From: CAVSUR01 sp052143655
GTDB taxonomy: Bacteria; Actinomycetota; Actinomycetes; Streptosporangiales; Streptosporangiaceae
Direction: 5' to 3'
Assembly: GCA_052143655.1 (NCBI GenBank)
Contig: JBKQSL010000400.1
Span: 1-12,175 of the forward strand
DNA length: 12,175 bases
Numbering within the stretch: the stretch's first letter is position 1; the number at the start of each line of letters is the position of its first letter. A program made the position numbers and the translations under genes. A model generated the notes under the pieces. The model was not told the DNA's origin. It saw only the letters and a program-made list of their open reading frames with translations, and ran no database searches. Of the stretch, positions 1 through 7,029 are shown piece after piece.

Positions 1-1
1 C

Positions 2-751
2 GGCGCGGCCAGCGGCGGCGCCCGGACGCCGCGGGTCGGCACCGGCCGTCCGCCGGCGCCGTGGCGGTCCGACAGCCCCGGGCGCTCACCGGCGCCGCGC
101 CCGGCCTCCGGCACCCGGTCAACGGCCGGCCGGGGCCCGGCCAGTGCGGGCCCCGGCCCCGCGCCGCGTCCGCCCGCGCCCCCGCCGTCGGCTTCCGCAC
201 CACGGCAGGCCCCACCCCGGCAGGCCCCACTGCGGCAAGCAGCGCCGCGGCAGGCCCCGCCGCGCGCCACATACTCCCGGCCGCCCGCGGCCCCGCCTGC
301 GCCGCCGGCCTCCGCGCCGTCGGCTCCTGCGCCGAGCGCCCCGCCGCCCGCAGCCGCGCCCGCATCGCGGCGCGCGGTCCGCGAGTCGGCTCGCTCAGCG
401 CCGGGCGGCTCCAGTTCCGCGAGCCCGGGGGCGGGCAGTTCGGGGTCGGGTAGCTCGGGCTCCGGCGGCTCCGGCTGGTTCGGCTCGCGATCGGGCCGCT
501 CGGGCGGTGACAGCGGGGGACGCTCCGCCTCGCCGTCCCGTCCGCCCCGTTCCGCAGGGCCGGGCCGTCCGGCCGACCCGGACCGGGCATCGGGCCCGTG
601 GGCCGGCCGGACGGCCTCGCCCGGCCGGTCGCCGGCGAACGCGCCCGCGCGCACGGCCAGCCCGCCGCCCCCGCCCGCCGGCGGCCAGCCTGCCGAGCCC
701 GAGCATGCCCCGGGGCCCTTCTGGCTGCGGCCGCTGCGGCGGCGCCCCTAG
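2..751 (+). CDS. Pro/Ala/Ser/Gly-rich C-terminal tail of a larger protein (5' end outside window), possible VirB6/TrbL-like component
   Basis: The frame starting at base 2 is open for 249 codons and ends at TAG 749-751. The next gene's Shine-Dalgarno (AGGAGG) overlaps this stop, so the two are probably one operon. The visible part is entirely low-complexity: Pro/Ala/Arg-rich with four PRQAP-type repeats near residues 67-86, a Ser/Gly linker near 139-165, more Pro/Ser/Arg, and a basic Pro-rich end (FWLRPLRRRP). No membrane segment or catalytic motif is visible, so the body of the protein lies upstream. By position it could be the long tail of a VirB6/TrbL-like membrane protein, since the two downstream genes resemble VirB8/TcpC and VirB1. 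That is inference from neighbours only. Other frames are also open here because of the G+C content. This one is preferred because it ends exactly at the start of the next gene. Confidence 0.6.
   Translation, partial: GAASGGARTPRVGTGRPPAPWRSDSPGRSPAPRPASGTRSTAGRGPASAGPGPAPRPPAPPPSASAPRQAPPRQAPLRQAAPRQAPPRATYSRPPAAPPAPPASAPSAPAPSAPPPAAAPASRRAVRESARSAPGGSSSASPGAGSSGSGSSGSGGSGWFGSRSGRSGGDSGGRSASPSRPPRSAGPGRPADPDRASGPWAGRTASPGRSPANAPARTASPPPPPAGGQPAEPEHAPGPFWLRPLRRRP
200..259 (+). repeat. Four tandem 15-base units encoding PRQAP-type pentapeptides
   Basis: Four consecutive five-codon units read PRQAP, PRQAP, LRQAA, PRQAP in the frame of the partial gene. The DNA units are similar but not identical (CCN CGG CAG GCC CCN core). 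They look like slippage-type expansion in an already low-complexity tail. Confidence 0.6.
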
Positions 752-760
752 GAGGATCGG

Positions 761-1471
761 GTGAACCTGACTTCGCTGCAGCGCAAGGCGGTCTTCGCCG
801 TCATCGTCGTGGCGCTGGCGGGACTGGGCTGGTACCTGTTCCTGCCCGCGCTGCGCGGCATCGCGGCCAGCCACCGGCCCCGTGCCGCCGGAAGCACGGC
901 CGCCGGGAGCACGGCCGGGCGGCCCGGCACGGCCCGGCCGACCGCGACCACGGTTCCGCAGCCCGGGGCCTCGGCCAGCCCCGGCGGCGCCCCGGCACCG
1001 GGCAGTACCAGCGCCGCGGGCAGCGCCAGCCCGTCGGCGGCGGCGACCCCGGACATCTACCAGTGGCTGCCCTTCACCCCGGCCGAGCTGGGCACCGCCG
1101 CGGGGATAGCGCGGCAGTTCACCGCGGATTACGCGACCTATTCCTACAGCGAGAACGCGGCCGGCTACCTGGCCCGGATGCACGGCCTGATCACCCGCCC
1201 GCTCGCGCTCCAGCTGGCCGCCGCCTACCAGACGCCGGGGGTGGCGAGCCTGCGGGCCCGGCAGAAGCAGGTCGCGACCGGGACCGCGAGCATAGCCGGG
1301 CTGCGCGCGTTCGGGCCGACCAGCATCACCTTCCTGGTCAGCAGCACCGAGCATCTCACCGACAGCCGGGGCCGCAGCCAGCTCAGCTACCAGTACGTGG
1401 TCACGGTCGCGCAGAACTCCGGCGCCTGGCAGGTCAGCGGCATCGAGGTCAGCACGGTGGGGAACTCGTGA
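761..1471 (+). CDS. Membrane-anchored VirB8/TcpC-like conjugation or secretion protein (inferred)
   Basis: A 236-residue protein starting at GTG 761, with AGGAGG nine bases upstream. Residues about 10-30 form one hydrophobic segment (VFAVIVVALAGLGWYLFLPA). A low-complexity Ala/Gly/Ser/Thr/Pro linker follows (about 38-95), then a globular domain of about 140 residues (97-236) with helices first and beta strands at the end (TSITFLVSSTEHL, LSYQYVVTVAQNSGAWQVSGIEV). A short cytoplasmic end, one membrane pass, a linker and an external alpha+beta domain finishing in antiparallel strands is the layout of NTF2-like VirB8/TcpC proteins of type IV secretion and Gram-positive conjugation systems. Its TGA overlaps the GTG of the next gene (GTGA), so translation of the two is coupled. 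The next gene encodes a VirB1-like wall hydrolase, which fits. I see no sequence signature specific enough to prove the family. Confidence 0.55.
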   Translation: MNLTSLQRKAVFAVIVVALAGLGWYLFLPALRGIAASHRPRAAGSTAAGSTAGRPGTARPTATTVPQPGASASPGGAPAPGSTSAAGSASPSAAATPDIYQWLPFTPAELGTAAGIARQFTADYATYSYSENAAGYLARMHGLITRPLALQLAAAYQTPGVASLRARQKQVATGTASIAGLRAFGPTSITFLVSSTEHLTDSRGRSQLSYQYVVTVAQNSGAWQVSGIEVSTVGNS

Positions 1472-2634
1472 CCACCTGGCGGCCGCCGGACGCCGGCCGG
1501 AGCCGGGGCCGGTGGGTGGTGATCGCGCTGGTCGGCATGACCGGGGTGCTCATGCTCGGCCTGATCGGGGCGCCAATGGCGATGTTTGCCAGCGGCGGCC
1601 TGCTGTACGAGGGCGGCAGCGCCTGCAACTCCGCGCGCGGCGGCGCCGCGGCCCAGCCGCCCGCCAGCGGTTCGGCCCGCTCGATACCCGCCAGTTACCT
1701 GCACTGGTTCAAGGTGATCGGGGCCCGGTACGGGGTGCCGTGGGTGATCCTGGCGGGCATCGGCAAGGTGGAAAGCGACGACGGCCAGTCCACGCTGCCC
1801 GGCGTGCACAGCGGCGCGAACGCGTTCGGCGCGGCTGGGCCGATGCAGATCGGGATCGGCGGCGCCGCCGGCAACACCTGGGGCGGCGCACCGGTGCACC
1901 CGGCCAGCGAGAAGGTGAATGGCGTCGCCACCGACGCCGACGGCGACGGCATCGCCAGCGTCTACGACCCGGCCGACGCCATCGCCGGCGCGGCCAGGTA
2001 CCTGGTCGAGCACGGCGTGCAGAGCAACGTCTCCAGCGCGATCTTCGCCTACAACCACCTGCAGTCCTACGTGCAGACCGTGCTGTACTGGGCCGGCACC
2101 TACTCCTCCGGCGGCTACAGCGTGACCCCGGTGACGCTGGACAACGCGCCCACCTGCGTTCCCGGCACCGGCAAGGACCCCAATGCCGCCGTCGGCACGG
2201 CGATTGCCTACGCCGAGGGCCAGCTCGGCAAGCCTTACCTGTGGGGCGGCACCGGGCCGGACGCCTTCGACTGCTCCGGGCTGGTCATGGAGGCCTACCT
2301 GGCCGCGGGCATCGACATCCCGCGCACCTCGCAGCAGCAGTGGACCTGGGGGCCGCGGATCAGCCCCAGCCAGGTCCAGCCGGGTGACCTCGTGTTCTTT
2401 GCCGGCGCCGACGGCACGCCCACCTCGCCGGGGCACGTCGGCCTGGTGATCGGCGGCGGCAAGATGATCGAGGCCTACGCCACCGGCTTCCCCGTCCGCA
2501 TCTCCTCGTACGGAACGTCCTCGTCCGCGCCCGGCGACAATCAGGTCGTCGGCTTCACCCGCCCGTGGGCGCACGCCGGAGTGCACCTGCCCGCCGCGAC
2601 CGCCAGCCCGGCCGCCATCGCCGCCGCAGGGTGA
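1468..2634 (+). CDS. Membrane-anchored two-domain peptidoglycan hydrolase: lytic transglycosylase + NlpC/P60 endopeptidase
   Basis: A 388-residue protein starting at GTG 1468, four bases inside the upstream gene. Residues 17-40 are a membrane anchor. A transglycosylase (SLT/lysozyme-like) domain spans about 75-210: catalytic Glu102 (IGKVESDDGQS), GAAGPMQI (121-128), a DADGDG loop (156-161) of the calcium-binding type, and AIFAYNHLQSYV (191-202). After a linker, an NlpC/P60 domain (about 240-366) has DCSGLV with Cys269, GHVGLVIG with His323 and MIEAYATG with Glu335. A Cys-His-Glu triad is known in mycobacterial RipA, so the enzyme should be active. The first domain would cleave glycan strands and the second stem peptides outside the membrane. 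The double architecture matches VirB1-type wall-opening enzymes such as Tn916 Orf14 and TcpG. An ordinary cell-wall hydrolase is the alternative. The hydrolase call is secure; the conjugation role is inferred. Confidence 0.9.
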   Translation: MTTWRPPDAGRSRGRWVVIALVGMTGVLMLGLIGAPMAMFASGGLLYEGGSACNSARGGAAAQPPASGSARSIPASYLHWFKVIGARYGVPWVILAGIGKVESDDGQSTLPGVHSGANAFGAAGPMQIGIGGAAGNTWGGAPVHPASEKVNGVATDADGDGIASVYDPADAIAGAARYLVEHGVQSNVSSAIFAYNHLQSYVQTVLYWAGTYSSGGYSVTPVTLDNAPTCVPGTGKDPNAAVGTAIAYAEGQLGKPYLWGGTGPDAFDCSGLVMEAYLAAGIDIPRTSQQQWTWGPRISPSQVQPGDLVFFAGADGTPTSPGHVGLVIGGGKMIEAYATGFPVRISSYGTSSSAPGDNQVVGFTRPWAHAGVHLPAATASPAAIAAAG

Positions 2635-2670
2635 GCCGTCGGAGATCTTCACCTGGGTCGAAGGCGGCGC

Positions 2671-2700
2671 CCGCTCACCAGGCAGTCGGCCTGGGAGCGG
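2671..2700. terminator. Hairpin between convergent hydrolase and esterase genes, probable bidirectional terminator
   Basis: CCGCTCACCAGG (2671-2682) pairs with CCTGGGAGCGG (2690-2700), giving an 11-bp stem with a single bulged A and a 7-base loop. It lies 37 bases after the + strand stop and about 100 bases past the - strand stop. There is no T-run, which is common for actinobacterial terminators, so function is inferred from position and stem strength. Confidence 0.5.
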
Positions 2701-2801
2701 TTCTCCGGGGCCGGCTCGTCTCAGCAAAGCTGACATGCTCCAGGTCAGGCCATGATCAATCGCCAGGTCTTTGAGACAGGACAGCGGGCGGGCTCGGCGG
2801 T

Positions 2802-3773
2802 CTACCCGGTGAGGTGACGGCCGAGGAATGTCAGCGACGGGGGTTCCTGCGCGGCGAAGAACGGGTCGCTGTGGCAGCCCTTCGAGAAGGTCATCACCGC
2901 GCCCGGTGGCAGGACTCGGGCGAGTGCCTGCGCGCCGGGGTAGAAGGGGTCGCTCACCCCGCACGCCACCCGGACCGCCACCCCGGCTAGCGCGCGTGCA
3001 TGGGTGACCGCATCGGCGTCGGCGAAGGCGGCTGCTGATGCGTATGCGCCCGGGTTGGCCGCGCGGGCCTGCCCGTAGCTGGTCCAGATCGCCGGGCTGA
3101 TCGCCGCCACGGCCGAGATCAGCCCAGGGTATTTCTCGGCCAGCAGAAGGGCGCCGTACCCGCCCATCGAAATGCCAACCGTGCCGATGGCCTGCCGCCC
3201 TTGCCCCAGCCCTTGCCGCTGGCAGAGCGGTATCAGCTCGTCGATCACCATGGCCATCGGGTTGTCGCCCGGGTGCGGGTTCCAGTAGCCGGGCCCGCCG
3301 TCGGCCGCGGCTATGGCCATCGGCGGCAGCGGCCTGTCATGCACCCGCAGGGCCGGCGCCCGGGGCAGCGACATTCCGGTCAGCACGCGGAGGTGGCTGG
3401 CCCCGAACGGGTGCAGCGCGATTATCAGCGGCAGCGGCGTGCCCGGCCGGTGGCCGGGTGGCCAGGCGATCGTGTAGCCGACCTGACGCCGCCGGGCGCG
3501 GGAGTAGAAGCTGCCCGATACCGAAGGGCCCGGGGCGGAGAAGACCAGCGGCGGGCTCGCCACTGAGCAAGCCCCGTCCAGCCGGTCGAGCATCTGACGG
3601 CCGGGCAGCACCCCGCGGGCGGCCAGTTCGAGCGCGCCGGCCCCAGCGGCGGCCACGGCCGCGAGGCCGCCCGCGCCAGCGCCAAGCACCCGGCGGCGTG
3701 TCCAGCGGCCATCCGCACCACTGCCCGGCGACCCGGTGCCGGGCTGGCCCCGGCCGGGCGTGCGCCCGCTCAC
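2802..3773 (-). CDS. Tat-exported alpha/beta-hydrolase, esterase family
   Basis: A 323-residue protein from GTG 3773 to TAG 2802. The N-terminus has a twin-arginine signal: TRRRVLGAGAGG (25-36) followed by an Ala-rich hydrophobic stretch to about residue 52, so the folded protein is probably exported by Tat. The rest is an alpha/beta-hydrolase: LPLIIALHPFG (114-124) is the oxyanion strand and turn, GISMGGY (200-206) holds nucleophile Ser202, SDPF (274-277) holds the likely acid Asp275, and GCHSDPFF (299-306) holds His301. The spacing resembles the esterase D / antigen-85-like / feruloyl-esterase group (Pfam Esterase). The substrate cannot be told from the sequence. Its start overlaps the stop of a small upstream ORF by 4 bases. 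Confidence is high for fold and export, low for substrate. Confidence 0.85.
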   Translation of the reverse strand: MSGRTPGRGQPGTGSPGSGADGRWTRRRVLGAGAGGLAAVAAAGAGALELAARGVLPGRQMLDRLDGACSVASPPLVFSAPGPSVSGSFYSRARRRQVGYTIAWPPGHRPGTPLPLIIALHPFGASHLRVLTGMSLPRAPALRVHDRPLPPMAIAAADGGPGYWNPHPGDNPMAMVIDELIPLCQRQGLGQGRQAIGTVGISMGGYGALLLAEKYPGLISAVAAISPAIWTSYGQARAANPGAYASAAAFADADAVTHARALAGVAVRVACGVSDPFYPGAQALARVLPPGAVMTFSKGCHSDPFFAAQEPPSLTFLGRHLTG

Positions 3774-3916
3774 CTGTTTCCCGCCGCGCGCGCCGGCCAG
3801 CCGGGCCTGGCCCGGGAAAGCGTCTTCCAGGCGGTGGCGCGGCCGGCCGAGCGGCCCAGGATGCTGAGCGGCACCGGATCGCGGCTGCCAGGCTGCCTCG
3901 ACGTAGTCACGAGCAT
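3770..3916 (-). CDS. Small basic ORF overlapping the esterase start
   Basis: A 48-codon ORF from ATG 3916 whose TGA (3772-3770) overlaps the esterase GTG (3773-3771) in a GTGA junction, the same coupling seen elsewhere in this window. The product (MLVTTSRQPGSRDPVPLSIL...) is basic with one Trp-containing helix-like part (GRATAWKTLSRARPGW) and has no signal peptide or known motif. No Shine-Dalgarno is visible; a promoter-like TATAGG lies only 3 bases upstream, so transcription may start at or just inside the ORF, with GTG at codon 3 as an alternative start. It could be a real translationally coupled leader peptide, or just the 5' leader of the esterase mRNA. Confidence 0.35.
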   Translation of the reverse strand: MLVTTSRQPGSRDPVPLSILGRSAGRATAWKTLSRARPGWPARAAGNR

Positions 3917-3919
3917 GAC

Positions 3920-3957
3920 CCTATAACGGATGACGATGTATCGTAAATTGGTATACC
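3920..3957 (-). promoter_or_regulatory. AT-rich promoter island with an inverted repeat, upstream of the esterase unit
   Basis: This short AT-rich island in very G+C-rich DNA reads, on the - strand, TTTACG (3947-3942), 16 bases, TATAGG (3925-3920). Between and over the -35 side lies ACGATGTATCGT (3933-3944), two 5-base arms separated by 2 bases. The perfect palindrome GGTATACC (3950-3957) lies next to it. An inverted repeat in the spacer is the usual place for a repressor. The hexamers are weak matches and no regulator gene is adjacent. Confidence 0.4.
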
Positions 3958-4056
3958 GGCTACCGGAGTTCGCTCGCGGCCGCCGGCTTCTCCTGCTGCT
4001 CCGCCAGCGCCGCCGCGGGGTGCGCCGCCAGTCGGACTGCCCGGCGGGGCGGCTGG

Positions 4057-4752
4057 CTAGAGTGCGCCGTGCGGCTGGCGGATCCCGCGGCGGCGGCCCG
4101 ACCGGGGCCGGGACAGCTCGTCGGGCAGCTGCAGCAGCGGGTTGGTGGCGCTGGCGACCACATCGGCGGCGATGTCGATGACCTTCTGGCCGCGGGCGCG
4201 GGCCGCAGCGCGCAGCTGCTCGAAGGCCTGCCGCGGCTGGATCCGGTGCCGCTCGGCCAGCACGCCGATGGCCTGCTCGACCCGGATCCGCGCGGTCAGC
4301 GCGTACTGCAGCTGGCTGACCGTCGCCTTCAGCCGCCGGGCCTCGCTGACGATGGCGCTCTCGGAGTCCGCCGCCGCAGCGGCATCCGCTTCCGCCTCGG
4401 CGGCCGGCACTCCTCTGGCGGCCTTGCGCGACCGGGACGACCTCCCCGCAGCGCCGTCCGCCGCAGCCAGGTCAGCGGACTCCGGCCGCGGCACGGCGCC
4501 GTCTGCCCGGGCTGTCGCCACCGGGGCCGGCTGGCCGTCCGGCGGCAGCTCCGCGGCGAGCAGGTCCGCCAGCACCATCGCGCAGGTCAGGTCGGGCACG
4601 TCCTCGCCGCCTACCCGCCAGCCGTCCCGGGTGCGGCGTACTACCGCGTCCTCGCCGAGCGCGGCGATCGGGCCGGTCAGGTCGGCTGAATCCGCGCCTG
4701 CGGCTGCTGAGCCGCCGGGCTGGGCAGTCTGGGGGGAGTTACCGGATGTCAT
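4057..4752 (-). CDS. ANTAR-domain RNA-binding transcription antiterminator
   Basis: A 231-residue protein. ATG 4752 is chosen because it overlaps the mycoredoxin stop in an ATGA junction; the open frame further upstream is only a shadow of mycoredoxin. Residues about 135-160 are a coiled-coil helix leading into the ANTAR three-helix domain (about 148-200): ALTARIRVEQAIGVLAERH, then AFEQLRAAARARGQ and VIDIAADVVA, with the family's conserved Ala, Gly, AF..LR and A..VV positions. ANTAR domains bind paired RNA hairpins and prevent termination. The N-terminal part has no GAF, PAS or receiver domain. It contains a small ordered-looking patch (VRRTRDGWRVGGEDVPDLTC, 38-57) and a long Ala/acidic/Ser linker (about 70-134). 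The C-terminus is Arg-rich. How it is switched is unknown; stress-level control by co-expression with mycoredoxin is plausible. Confidence 0.85.
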   Translation of the reverse strand: MTSGNSPQTAQPGGSAAAGADSADLTGPIAALGEDAVVRRTRDGWRVGGEDVPDLTCAMVLADLLAAELPPDGQPAPVATARADGAVPRPESADLAAADGAAGRSSRSRKAARGVPAAEAEADAAAAADSESAIVSEARRLKATVSQLQYALTARIRVEQAIGVLAERHRIQPRQAFEQLRAAARARGQKVIDIAADVVASATNPLLQLPDELSRPRSGRRRGIRQPHGAL

Positions 4753-5003
4753 GGCACCGCCAGCTCGGTCAGCCGCTGTTTCACCGCAGCGGCGGAGGGG
4801 TTGGTCATTGCGCTGCCGTCGGCGAACACGACGGTCGGCACCGTCTGGAAGCCGCCGTTCACCGACATGACGTAGCCGGCGGCCGCCGGGTCCTGCTCGA
4901 TGTCGACTTCCTCGACCTCGATGCCGCCGCGTGCCAGCTGGCTCTTGAGCCGCCTGCAGAAAGCACACCAGGTGGTGGTGTACATAGTCAGCGGCGCTGC
5001 CAT
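4749..5003 (-). CDS. mrx1: Mycoredoxin (glutaredoxin-like mycothiol-dependent reductase)
   Basis: An 84-residue single-domain thioredoxin-fold protein. It begins LTMYTTTWCAFCRRLKSQL, with redox Cys13 and Cys16 in a WCxxC motif. EVEEVDIEQDP (29-39) follows, then SVNGG (47-51), the cis-proline loop QTVPTV (53-58) and FADGSAMTNPS (60-70). These blocks and the size match actinobacterial mycoredoxin-1, which reduces mycothiol-protein mixed disulfides in the cytoplasm. The start at ATG 5003 has AGAGGA six bases upstream; the in-frame ATG at 5018 has no such site. Its stop overlaps the ANTAR start (ATGA). It diverges from the UvrD2-like gene, the same neighbour as M. tuberculosis mrx1. Confidence 0.92.
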   Translation of the reverse strand: MAAPLTMYTTTWCAFCRRLKSQLARGGIEVEEVDIEQDPAAAGYVMSVNGGFQTVPTVVFADGSAMTNPSAAAVKQRLTELAVP

Positions 5004-5035
5004 CTGCGGTCCTCTCATTGTGTCGTCAATCTTGC

Positions 5036-5070
5036 ATAGTACTAACGCGGAGGTTTCCTGTGACCTTCCC
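5036..5070 (-). promoter_or_regulatory. SigR/SigH-like thiol-stress promoter for mycoredoxin-ANTAR
   Basis: On the - strand, GGGAAG (5070-5065), an 18-base spacer, then GTT (5046-5044). The SigR (Streptomyces) / SigH (mycobacteria) consensus is GGAAT-N18/19-GTT, so this matches except for the last base of the -35. The expected start near 5037 gives a leader of about 35 bases with a good Shine-Dalgarno. An overlapping housekeeping-like pair, GTCACA (5064-5059), 17 bases, TACTAT (5041-5036), is also present. Mycoredoxin control by SigR/SigH-type factors is established in actinobacteria. Confidence 0.5.
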
Positions 5071-5217
5071 TGATGCAGGGTAGCTGTCCGGCCGTCGGTC
5101 CCGCCGCAGCCCGCCGCGGATGCCCGCGGCAGCGCCGCTGTCAGCGGAATGCGGCAGGATAGCGGCTGGCCGCCCGCGGAGGCGGCCGGCCGACGACGAC
5201 GCAGCGGAGGCGTGAGC

Positions 5218-7029
5218 GTGGCACCCCGGCTGGGCGCAGATGCCGTGCTGGCACCGCTGGACCCCGAGCAGCGCCAGGTGGCGCTGGCGGCCCGCGGCCC
5301 GGTGTGCGTGCTGGCCGGCGCAGGCACCGGCAAGACCCGGGCGGTGGCGCACCGGATCGCCTACGCGGCGGCGACCGGGCTGGCTGACCCGGCGCGGGTG
5401 CTCGCCGTCACCTTCACCACCCGGGCCGCCGGCGAGCTGCGGGCCAGGCTGCGCCAGCTCAGCGCGGCCGTGCCGGACGCGGGCCTGGCCCTGGTTCAGG
5501 TGCGCACGTTCCACTCTGCGGCGCTGCGGCAGCTGACCTACTTCTGGCCGTCGGCGGTGGGCGGGCCGCCGCCGTCCGTGCTCAGCTCCAAGGTGAGCCT
5601 GCTGGCCGACGGCGCCCGGCGGCTTTCCCTGGGCCTGCGCCTGCCCGAGCTGCGCGACGTGGCCGCGGAGATCGAGTGGGCGAAGGTCACCGGGGTGACG
5701 CCGGGCCAGTACCCGGCCGCTGCTGCCCGGGCCACCCGGACCCCGCCTGTGGGGCCGGCCGAGATGGCCCGGCTGTACGCGGCGTACGAGGAGCTGCGCC
5801 GGGACCGGCACCTGGTCGATTTCGAGTCCGTCCTGGAGCTGACATCGGCGATCCTGGCCGAGCACCCGGTGGCGGCGAGCGCGGTCCGCGACCGGTACGC
5901 CTATTTCGTGGTGGACGAGTACCAGGACGTCAACCCCCTGCAGAAGCTGCTGCTGGACCAGTGGGCGGCCGGGCGCGACGACATCTGCGTGGTCGGCGAC
6001 CCGCGCCAGACGATCTACTCCTTCACCGGCGCCACCGCCGCCTACCTGACGGGCTTCGCCGCCGAGCACCCCGGTGCCACCGTCATCGAGCTCATGCGCA
6101 ACTACCGCTCCACGCCGCAGGTCGTCGACCTGGCCAATCAGCTGGCCGGGACCGGCGGCCGCCGGACCGGCCCCGGTGCGCTGCGCGGGCTGGCCGGCCC
6201 GGTGCTGGCGGGGCAGCGGCCGCCCGGGCCGCCGCCGGAGCTCACCGAGTTCGCTGACGAGCAGCAGGAGGCCGCGGCGATCGCCCGGCAGGCGGCCGCG
6301 CTGATCGCGGCCGGGACGCCGTCGGCGCAGATCGCCGTGCTGGTCCGGGCCAACGCCCAGATGCAGGGGTTTGAGCAGGCGCTGGCCGAGGCGGGCGTGC
6401 CGTTCCGGGTGCGCGGCGCGGCCCGGTTCTTCGACCGGCCCGTGGTCCGCCAGGCGGTCGCGCTGCTGCGGTCCGCGGCGCGCACCACGTCGGCCCAGGA
6501 GCCCGCGGCCGGGGTGACCGCGGTGCTCTCCGGCCTCGGATACGGCCCGGCGCCGCCGCTTGGCCGGGGCGAGGCCCGGGAGCGGTGGGAGTCGCTGGCG
6601 ACGCTGGCCCGGCTCGCGGAGGAGTTCTTCGCCGCTGCGCCGCAGGCGACGCTCGGCGACCTGGCCGCGGAGCTGGCGCTGCGCGGCGAGACCGGCGCGG
6701 ACCCGGGCGCGGACGGTGCCACGCTCGCCTCGCTGCATGCCGCCAAGGGCCTGGAGTGGGACGTGGTGTTCCTGCCGGGCCTGGTCGAGGGCAACCTGCC
6801 GATCGTCTACGCGCAGACCGCCGAGGCCATCGAGGAGGAGCGGCGGCTGCTGTACGTGGGCATTACCCGGGCCCGTGAGCGGCTGTTCCTGTCCTGGGCG
6901 CTGGCCCGGTCCCCGGGCGGCCGGGCGGTCAGGAAGCCGTCCCGCTTCCTGACCGGGCTGCGGACCCGCAGCCCGCGCCTGGCCGTCCCGGCGCGTGCCG
7001 GGGCGACCCGGCTGGCCCGCCGGTCCTGA
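5218..7029 (+). CDS. uvrD2: UvrD2-like superfamily 1 DNA helicase, short form without HRDC domain
   Basis: A 603-residue protein. GTG 5218 is chosen because GGAGG lies 7 bases upstream. All SF1A helicase motifs are present: Walker A AGAGTGKT (33-40), Ia VTFTTRAAGELRARL (64-78), Ib VRTFHS (95-100), II VVDEYQDVNPLQ with DEYQD at 233-237, III VGDPRQTIYSFTGA (from 259), IV LMRNYRSTPQVV, V ASLHAAKGLEWDVVFLPGLVEGNLP-type block, VI RRLLYVGITRARERL (542-556). It should be an ATP-driven 3'-5' helicase in DNA repair. DEYQD and position next to mycoredoxin and whiB7 favour UvrD2 over UvrD1/PcrA. Mycobacterial UvrD2 is about 700 residues, with a tetracysteine segment and HRDC domain after motif VI. Here only about 45 basic residues follow motif VI, with neither domain. 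Confidence 0.88.
   Translation: MAPRLGADAVLAPLDPEQRQVALAARGPVCVLAGAGTGKTRAVAHRIAYAAATGLADPARVLAVTFTTRAAGELRARLRQLSAAVPDAGLALVQVRTFHSAALRQLTYFWPSAVGGPPPSVLSSKVSLLADGARRLSLGLRLPELRDVAAEIEWAKVTGVTPGQYPAAAARATRTPPVGPAEMARLYAAYEELRRDRHLVDFESVLELTSAILAEHPVAASAVRDRYAYFVVDEYQDVNPLQKLLLDQWAAGRDDICVVGDPRQTIYSFTGATAAYLTGFAAEHPGATVIELMRNYRSTPQVVDLANQLAGTGGRRTGPGALRGLAGPVLAGQRPPGPPPELTEFADEQQEAAAIARQAAALIAAGTPSAQIAVLVRANAQMQGFEQALAEAGVPFRVRGAARFFDRPVVRQAVALLRSAARTTSAQEPAAGVTAVLSGLGYGPAPPLGRGEARERWESLATLARLAEEFFAAAPQATLGDLAAELALRGETGADPGADGATLASLHAAKGLEWDVVFLPGLVEGNLPIVYAQTAEAIEEERRLLYVGITRARERLFLSWALARSPGGRAVRKPSRFLTGLRTRSPRLAVPARAGATRLARRS

Noticed and set aside
395..1354. A 319-codon - strand frame opposite the first two genes
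   Set aside because: It is Arg/Gly-rich shadow coding without a domain, and both overlapping + strand genes have ribosome sites and coherent boundaries.
598..1467. Upstream extension of the hydrolase reading frame to 598
   Set aside because: This stretch overlaps the VirB8-like gene in another frame and reads as low-complexity Arg/Gly/Pro. GTG 1468, with the GTGA overlap and a membrane anchor right after it, is the true start.
1387..2964. A 525-codon - strand frame opposite the peptidoglycan hydrolase
   Set aside because: It is antisense to an unmistakable two-domain enzyme, and the product has no recognisable motif.
5004..5333. N-terminal extension of mycoredoxin
   Set aside because: Mycoredoxins are about 80-85 residues. 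The Shine-Dalgarno sits right before ATG 5003, and the extension overlaps the promoter region and the divergent helicase start.
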